Positions 7,864 to 11,849 of a stretch of 11,849 bases of DNA are shown one piece after another. Position 1 is the first letter of the stretch. Every line of letters starts with the position of its first letter. A model generated the notes under the pieces. It saw only the letters and a list, made by a program, of their open reading frames with translations. It had not been told where the DNA came from and did not search any database. The translations under genes were made by a program, and so were the position numbers. Source of the DNA: Prevotellamassilia sp. (lineage in GTDB: Bacteria; Bacteroidota; Bacteroidia; Bacteroidales; Bacteroidaceae); NCBI GenBank assembly GCA_009775705.1, contig VSQE01000067.1, forward strand, positions 1 through 11,849. The letters are read 5' to 3'.

Positions 7864-9123
7864 TTAAGGCCGGTAAGTCCGGTTGGCAAAGCCTACCAGA
7901 CGGTCATATCGGTCTCCTGTGCGTCTGTAATATATATATATGGAATAATTGTTCTCAGTCTGAAAGAAATTTCCTTCGATGGGGCCGGTCTGTCCTTTTT
8001 GCGGATTCTTTCCGTTAACGGCGAGATACAGGTAATTGTAGTAGCCCTGTTTCAGGAATATATCGGTCTCATATTCCTGCGTATCGTTGTTGTAGCGCAT
8101 TCTGTGTTCGGGAGAGAGTGAGTATCCGTTCCACTGGCCGCATACATGGATATCGGTATCGGCCAGGGAGTCGCAGGCCAGATTGAAATGTACAAAAGCG
8201 TAGTCGGCTTCCGTTTCGGGATCGCCGCTTCCTTCTTTGCGGATTACGCTGAGGCCGTTCCCGTCTTCATCATAGAGATAATTGGGACGTGGGGCATCGG
8301 TCATCAGGGTAGCATGATAGTAAGGTGGATACCATCTGATATTTTCCATGTGCATTCCCGGATAACGGGTGCTGAGCATCTCGAATTTCCTGAATTCGTT
8401 TCCTGCTTCAAAGATGAGCGATTTGTGATGGTCCCAGATCATGGAGGAACCGGTTACGCTTGTCGGGGCCGGATCTATTACGGCGTTGTCCCATCGTTGG
8501 TTTTGTGTGACCACTGCATGTATTTCCTCGCGGGCATCCCGGATGGGAATATCCCCAAGTTTCACTTCCATGGAAAGTTGCTGGTGGGCACGGTTGAAGT
8601 CGATGTCTGTATTGGTGGTCATGGAAGGAGCTATTCCAGCCATTTCTTCTACAACGGAGAAGCAGGCAACTGCAACAGGGCGCAGTTCGTCTTCGCCGTC
8701 TTCATAGATTGTTACCTTGTAGTTTCCCGACAGGATAGGTCTTACTCGGCTGTTGGGAAGGGTGAAGGAGTAATGGGTATAGAGTACGGAAGTGTTGAGG
8801 CTCTGGCTGTAGTTCTCAATCACTTCTTCTTCTGCCGCCGATTCCAGATAGTCGCTTTCAAACAGGTCCTCGGTGGGTTGCCAGTCGTAGGAGCAATGCT
8901 GTATGCGATAGACATAGCGGCGGTATTCATGGGTCATATCATCAAAAGAGACGGTGAGTTTTTCTCCTTTCCCAAGATCTATTACCGGAGGACGCTTGAT
9001 GTCACCTTCCGTGATTAGCTGCAACGTGTGAATATGCGGAGTGAGAATTTCGCTTCTCTGGGCGGCAAGCTGAAAAGACAGGAGCAATATACTAAATAAG
9101 CAAATTGTCAGTTTCCGTTTCAT
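7864..9123 (-). CDS. Type IX secretion system plug protein family (DUF5103)
   Basis: This 419-residue protein has a signal peptide (MKRKLTICLFSILLLSFQLAAQ, basic start then hydrophobic core, likely cut near Ala21). There is no lipobox next to the cut site, so a periplasmic rather than lipoprotein location is predicted. Family-typical segments are PPVIDLGKGEKLTVSFDDM (about 44-63), YVYRIQHCSYDW, SLNTSVLYTHYSFTLPN, SGNYKVTIYEDG, and a C-terminal block with GNFFQTENNYSIYIYYRR and RYDRLVGF (about 384-412). The family (PF17116) includes the Plug protein found sealing the periplasmic end of the SprA channel in the F. johnsoniae translocon structure. Here it heads the same-strand gene run that ends in sprA, supporting a functional pairing. 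The start is fixed by the signal peptide. Family call is strong; binding to this SprA is inferred. Confidence 0.88.
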   Translation of the reverse strand: MKRKLTICLFSILLLSFQLAAQRSEILTPHIHTLQLITEGDIKRPPVIDLGKGEKLTVSFDDMTHEYRRYVYRIQHCSYDWQPTEDLFESDYLESAAEEEVIENYSQSLNTSVLYTHYSFTLPNSRVRPILSGNYKVTIYEDGEDELRPVAVACFSVVEEMAGIAPSMTTNTDIDFNRAHQQLSMEVKLGDIPIRDAREEIHAVVTQNQRWDNAVIDPAPTSVTGSSMIWDHHKSLIFEAGNEFRKFEMLSTRYPGMHMENIRWYPPYYHATLMTDAPRPNYLYDEDGNGLSVIRKEGSGDPETEADYAFVHFNLACDSLADTDIHVCGQWNGYSLSPEHRMRYNNDTQEYETDIFLKQGYYNYLYLAVNGKNPQKGQTGPIEGNFFQTENNYSIYIYYRRTGDRYDRLVGFANRTYRP

Positions 9124-9127
9124 GGTG

Positions 9128-9158
9128 CAAAAGTAATGGTTTTTGTTTGCAGATCAAA
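9128..9158 (-). promoter_or_regulatory. Bacteroidetes-type sigma-ABfr promoter for the plug-to-sprA gene run
   Basis: On the minus strand TTTG (9158-9155) is followed by a 19-nt spacer and TACTTTTG (9135-9128). This is an exact match to the Bacteroides consensus TTTG-N19-TAnnTTTG. The -7 box ends only four bases before the ATG at 9123-9121, so transcription would start at or within a few bases of the start codon. Confidence 0.75.
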
Positions 9159-9276
9159 ACAAACGGAGTGGCTTTTCGCAAGTTTTTATAGCTTCTGGGA
9201 GTCTGGTTCTCGGAGGCAGGTCTTTCGTGAGGTTTACGAGTTTGTGCATTTCTTGATGGAGGTGTCTGGATGCGGA

Positions 9277-9286
9277 TTTGGCCAAA
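9277..9286. repeat. 10-bp perfect palindrome TTTGGCCAAA in the divergent intergenic region
   Basis: TTTGGCCAAA is its own reverse complement. It sits about 130 nt upstream of the fusA2 start, between the two divergent genes, where an operator for either could lie. A 10-bp palindrome can occur by chance, and I do not recognise it as a named regulator site. Confidence 0.3.
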
Positions 9287-9307
9287 GCGCTTCAATGGCG
9301 TCAAAAC

Positions 9308-9319
9308 TGTTTAAAAACA
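9308..9319. repeat. Short inverted repeat TGTTT-AA-AAACA upstream of fusA2
   Basis: Five-base arms TGTTT and AAACA flank a two-base centre. It lies about 90 nt upstream of the fusA2 ATG and upstream of both candidate -7 boxes (9327-9334 and 9367-9374), a suitable position for an activator. Direct evidence is limited to the symmetry. Confidence 0.3.
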
Positions 9320-9343
9320 TAATAAGCATATTTGGTCGTACGA

Positions 9344-9374
9344 TTTTTTTTCCCGAAATTGCGCCATGATTTTG
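9344..9374 (+). promoter_or_regulatory. Candidate weak promoter for fusA2
   Basis: TTTT (9344-9347), a 19-nt spacer and TGATTTTG (9367-9374) match TTTG-N19-TAnnTTTG with one mismatch in each box. Transcription would start near 9380, giving a leader of about 28 nt. An alternative -7-like box, CATATTTG (9327-9334), has no good -33 partner. A weak core promoter would suit a gene that needs an activator; in B. thetaiotaomicron fusA2 is activated by the regulator Cur under carbon limitation. Confidence 0.4.
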
Positions 9375-9389
9375 AAACCCAAGTTCAAA
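9371..9389. repeat. Inverted repeat TTTGAA-N7-TTCAAA at the predicted fusA2 transcription start
   Basis: TTTGAA (9371-9376) and TTCAAA (9384-9389) form six-base arms around a seven-base loop, overlapping the candidate -7 box and the predicted start point. A second, overlapping symmetry AAGTT-CA-AACTT occupies 9381-9392. It could be an operator or a small leader hairpin, or chance in AT-rich DNA. Confidence 0.35.
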
Positions 9390-9407
9390 CTTTAAAGCTA
9401 CTTGACT

Positions 9408-11561
9408 ATGAAAGTATATCAGTCACACGAAATTAAAAACATAGCCCTTTTGGGAAATGATGGATCGGGCAAGACTACATTGACAGAGGCCTTGCTTTTT
9501 GAGAGCGGGATAATCAAACGTAGAGGGCGCATCACCCAGAAGAATACGGTCTCCGACTATTTTCCTGTAGAGCAGGATTATGGATACTCCGTATTCTCAA
9601 CGGTTTTCCATGTGGAATGGAACGGAAAGAAACTGAATATCATAGACTGCCCGGGATCCGATGATTTCGTGGGAGCCGCCATGACGGCCCTGAATGTGAC
9701 AGACACTGCCGTACTTTTACTTAACGGACAGTTCGGACCCGAGGTGGGTACGCAGAATCATTTCCGCTATACGGAAAAATTAGGCAAACCGGTTATTTTT
9801 CTGGTCAATCAGTTAGACGATGAGAAATGTGATTATGATAGCATCCTCGATGAGTTGCAAATGATATATGGGCCTAAAGTGGTTCCCGTTCAGTATCCGG
9901 TAAAGACGGGTTCTGGGTTTAATTCCCTCATTGATGTCATTCTCATGAAGAAATTGACGTGGGGGCCTGAGGGAGGAAAGCCCCAGATGGAAGAAATTCC
10001 CGCCGAGGAGCAGGAAAAGGCCATGGTCATGCATAAGGCTTTGGTAGAGGCGGCTGCGGAGAACGATGAAACCCTGATGGAGAAATTTTTTGAGACGGAA
10101 CAACTGACAGAGGACGAAATGCGTGAAGGCATTCGTAAGGGAATGGTGACACGCTCCATTTTCCCCGTATTCTGTGTGTGTGCGGGGCGCAATATGGGTG
10201 TGGGCCGTCTGATGGAGTTTTTGGGAAATGTCGTTCCGTTTGTGGATGAAATGCCGGCCGTACACAATACACGGGGAGTGGAAGTCCCACCTTTGCAGGA
10301 TGCTCCTACGTCCATTTACTTTTTCAAGACCGGTGTGGAGCCGCATATCGGTGAGGTGCAGTATTTCAAAGTGATGAGCGGAGAGGTGAATGAAGGCGAG
10401 GACCTGACCAATGCGGACAGAGGCAGCAAGGAAAGAATGGCGCAGCTTTTTGTCTGTGCGGGGGCTCAGCGCGAAAAAGTCGAGAAACTTGTGGCTGGAG
10501 ACATCGGCTGTACGGTAAAACTGAAAGATGTGCGCACCGGCAACACTCTGAATGCGAAAGATTGCGATCACCGTTTTAATTTTATTAAATATCCCAATCC
10601 GAAATACACCCGTGCCATCCGTGCCGTCAATGAAGCGGATACGGAGAAGATGATGGCTGCACTGAACCGCATGCGTCAGGAAGATCCCACGTGGGAGGTG
10701 GAGCAGTCAAAAGAACTCCGTCAGATGTTGGTGCACGGACAAGGTGAATTCGATCTTCGGACCCTGAACTGGCGGTTAGAGAATCTGGATAAGATTGCCG
10801 TTGAGTTTTATGAGCAGCGTATTCCTTATCGTGAAACCTTGACCAAAGCGGCAAGAGCAGACTATCGTCACAAGAAACAGTCGGGTGGGGCGGGCCAGTT
10901 TGGAGAAGTTCATCTGATTGTTGAGCCTTATTCGGACGGAATGCCAGATCCTACAGTCTATAGATTCGGCAATCAGGAAATTCGTGTTGCCATGAAAGGC
11001 AAGGAGGAGATACCATTGGAATGGGGTGGTAAATTGGTATTTATCAATTCCGTAGTAGGCGGTGCCATCGATGCTCGTTTTATGCCAGCTATTCTCAAAG
11101 GTATTATGTCACGGATGGAGCAAGGGCCGCTTACCGGAAGTTATGCCCGTGATGTGCGCGTAGTTGTATATGATGGCAAGATGCATCCGGTAGACTCCAA
11201 TGAATTGTCTTTCATGCTGGCCGGACGCAATGCGTTCAGTATGGCGTTCAAAGAGGCTGGCCCGAAGATCCTTGAACCTATATATGATGTAGAAGTTTTT
11301 GTCCCGGCTGAAAAAATGGGAGATGTAATGAGTGATTTGCAGGGAAGGCGCGGTATGATTGTGGGTATGTCTTCGGAGAATGGATATGAGAAGTTGCAGG
11401 CAAAAGTACCTTTGAAGGAAATGTCTTCCTATTCCACCAGTCTGTCATCTTTGTCGGGTGGACGTGCCAGTTTCATCATGAAGTTTGCAAGTTATGAATT
11501 GGTTCCGGCTGACATTCAGGCTAAGTTGATTGATAATTTTGAGAAAGAGCAGATAGAGTAA
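9408..11561 (+). CDS. fusA2: EF-G2, elongation factor G paralogue with degenerate GTPase motifs
   Basis: This 717-residue protein has full EF-G layout: G domain (about 8-285), domain II (about 295-395), III (about 400-470), IV (about 475-610) and V (about 615-700). Known EF-G2 of B. thetaiotaomicron supports ribosomal translocation without GTP hydrolysis and accumulates during carbon starvation. Visible departures from canonical EF-G are: P-loop GNDGSGKT (16-23); switch I DYGYSV (57-62) instead of RGITI; DCPGSDDF (80-87) instead of DTPGHxDF, so Ser84 replaces the catalytic His; and NQLD (134-137) instead of NKxD. Domain IV keeps the tip His593 in GKMHPVDS and the GGAGQFGE motif, so interaction with the ribosomal decoding centre seems preserved. 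About 26 extra residues lie near 508-540. I chose the ATG at 9408; a TTG two codons upstream (9402) extends the frame but is less likely. It is divergent from the plug operon and ends before a strong terminator. Confidence 0.93.
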   Translation: MKVYQSHEIKNIALLGNDGSGKTTLTEALLFESGIIKRRGRITQKNTVSDYFPVEQDYGYSVFSTVFHVEWNGKKLNIIDCPGSDDFVGAAMTALNVTDTAVLLLNGQFGPEVGTQNHFRYTEKLGKPVIFLVNQLDDEKCDYDSILDELQMIYGPKVVPVQYPVKTGSGFNSLIDVILMKKLTWGPEGGKPQMEEIPAEEQEKAMVMHKALVEAAAENDETLMEKFFETEQLTEDEMREGIRKGMVTRSIFPVFCVCAGRNMGVGRLMEFLGNVVPFVDEMPAVHNTRGVEVPPLQDAPTSIYFFKTGVEPHIGEVQYFKVMSGEVNEGEDLTNADRGSKERMAQLFVCAGAQREKVEKLVAGDIGCTVKLKDVRTGNTLNAKDCDHRFNFIKYPNPKYTRAIRAVNEADTEKMMAALNRMRQEDPTWEVEQSKELRQMLVHGQGEFDLRTLNWRLENLDKIAVEFYEQRIPYRETLTKAARADYRHKKQSGGAGQFGEVHLIVEPYSDGMPDPTVYRFGNQEIRVAMKGKEEIPLEWGGKLVFINSVVGGAIDARFMPAILKGIMSRMEQGPLTGSYARDVRVVVYDGKMHPVDSNELSFMLAGRNAFSMAFKEAGPKILEPIYDVEVFVPAEKMGDVMSDLQGRRGMIVGMSSENGYEKLQAKVPLKEMSSYSTSLSSLSGGRASFIMKFASYELVPADIQAKLIDNFEKEQIE

Positions 11562-11585
11562 GGTATTAGTAATTTGTTTTTATGT

Positions 11586-11622
11586 AAAGAACCCGGCCTT
11601 CATTATGGTCGGGTTCTTTTTT
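11586..11622 (+). terminator. Rho-independent terminator of fusA2
   Basis: AAGAACCCGGCC (11587-11598) pairs with GGTCGGGTTCTT (11607-11618) with one G-T wobble, around an 8-nt loop. The T-run 11617-11622 completes a standard intrinsic terminator 25 nt after the fusA2 stop. Confidence 0.9.
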
Positions 11623-11636
11623 AGGGATAGTATAAC

Positions 11637-11678
11637 AAAAAAAGATTCTCGCAGATTTTATATCTGCGAGAATCTTTT
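11637..11678 (-). terminator. Rho-independent terminator of the tRNA-Arg genes
   Basis: A 17-bp perfect stem (11640-11656 with 11662-11678) surrounds a 5-nt loop. Read on the minus strand it is followed by a run of seven T (11643-11637), so it terminates minus-strand transcripts coming from the tRNA genes. The plus-strand T-run is only four bases, so it is mainly one-directional. Confidence 0.88.
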
Positions 11679-11688
11679 CATAGAAAAG

Positions 11689-11762
11689 TGACTCCTATAG
11701 GATTCAAACCTATAACCTTCTGATCCGTAGTCAGATGCTCTATTCAGTTGAGCTAAGGAGCC
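11689..11762 (-). tRNA. tRNA-Arg(ACG), copy 1
   Basis: The minus strand folds into a 74-nt cloverleaf. Acceptor GGCTCCT pairs with AGGAGTC (one G-U), followed by TA, a D arm GCTC/GAGC, an anticodon stem TCTGA/TCAGA with loop CTACGGA, and a T arm ATAGG-TTTGAAT-CCTAT. The discriminator is A. The anticodon ACG (plus positions 11726-11728) reads CGU and, after conversion to inosine, CGC and CGA. CCA is not encoded; the 3' flank is CTTTT. The terminator at 11637-11678 lies just downstream. Confidence 0.95.
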
Positions 11763-11777
11763 ATTGTTGTAAAAAAG

Positions 11778-11849
11778 TGACTCCTATAGGATTCAAACCT
11801 ATAACCTTCTGATCCGTAGTCAGATGCTCTATTCAGTTGAGCTAAGGAG
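11778..11849 (-). tRNA. tRNA-Arg(ACG), copy 2, cut by the window edge
   Basis: The 72 bases present are identical to copy 1; the first two bases of the acceptor stem lie beyond the window. The anticodon ACG is at plus positions 11815-11817. Only 15 nt separate the copies, so they are very likely processed from one transcript whose promoter lies to the right. Confidence 0.93.

Larger units (their letters stand above)
11684..11849. repeat. 89-bp-period tandem duplication containing tRNA-Arg(ACG)
   Basis: Positions 11684-11760 are identical, base for base, to 11773-11849 (77 bp). The identity covers the tRNA and a few bases after its 3' end. The window stops inside the second copy, so more copies could follow. 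Confidence 0.9.

Noticed and set aside
8146..9018. 290-codon plus-strand frame antisense to the plug gene
   Set aside because: The minus-strand frame has a signal peptide and DUF5103 blocks; the plus-strand translation has neither a recognisable domain nor a start signal.
9136..9369. 77-codon plus-strand frame in the divergent intergenic region
   Set aside because: It starts inside the minus-strand promoter, has no family resemblance, and occupies a region better explained as regulatory DNA.
9402..9407. TTG start for EF-G2, two codons upstream of the ATG
   Set aside because: The ATG at 9408 gives MKVYQSHEIKN directly, and TTG starts are much rarer; the extra two residues add nothing.
9813..10571. 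252-codon minus-strand frame inside fusA2
   Set aside because: It lies entirely opposite clear EF-G coding sequence, and its translation resembles no family.
1..11849. CRISPR array, insertion sequence, prophage or defence system
   Set aside because: There are no spaced short repeats, no transposase or integrase, and no phage-like gene in either strand. The genes are core-type Bacteroidales genes with uniform base composition.

Overview
The window reads as chromosomal DNA of a Bacteroidales bacterium, probably a gut Bacteroides-type organism. Four things point there: a SprA/Sov-family outer-membrane translocon gene, a DUF5103 (type IX secretion 'plug') gene, an EF-G2-type second elongation factor G, and a promoter matching the Bacteroidetes TTTG-N19-TAnnTTTG pattern. 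Starts lack Shine-Dalgarno sequences, as expected for this group. I cannot name the species.

Positions 1-9123 hold six minus-strand genes, almost without gaps. In transcription order they are: the plug-family protein (9123-7864), a D-2-hydroxyacid (glycerate-type) dehydrogenase (7845-6892), a TRIC/UPF0126 membrane protein (6863-6243), an iron-sulfur-flavoprotein-like FMN protein (6246-5662, overlapping the previous stop by 4 nt), ruvA (5554-4955), and sprA (from 4938, running off the left edge after 1646 codons). Gaps are 18, 28, -4, 107 and 16 nt. The only convincing promoter lies just before the plug gene, so a single transcript from plug to sprA is plausible. That would place the outer-membrane translocon and the protein that plugs its channel at opposite ends of one operon, with metabolic and DNA-repair genes between them.

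Positions 9124-9407 are a divergent regulatory region. It has a very good promoter for the minus-strand operon, whose predicted start point almost coincides with the plug start codon, and a weaker promoter plus several inverted repeats facing fusA2.

Positions 9408-11561 (+) encode an EF-G paralogue, EF-G2. It keeps the five-domain EF-G layout and the domain IV tip, but its GTPase motifs are degenerate (catalytic His replaced by Ser, NKxD changed to NQLD) and domain IV carries an insertion of about 26 residues. This matches the GTP-hydrolysis-independent EF-G2 described in Bacteroides thetaiotaomicron. Two back-to-back terminators separate it from a convergent minus-strand pair of identical tRNA-Arg(ACG) genes at the right edge; the second is cut by the window end.

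The least explained item is the joint presence and order of the T9SS translocon and plug genes around unrelated housekeeping genes. The most striking single protein is the apparently non-hydrolysing EF-G2.
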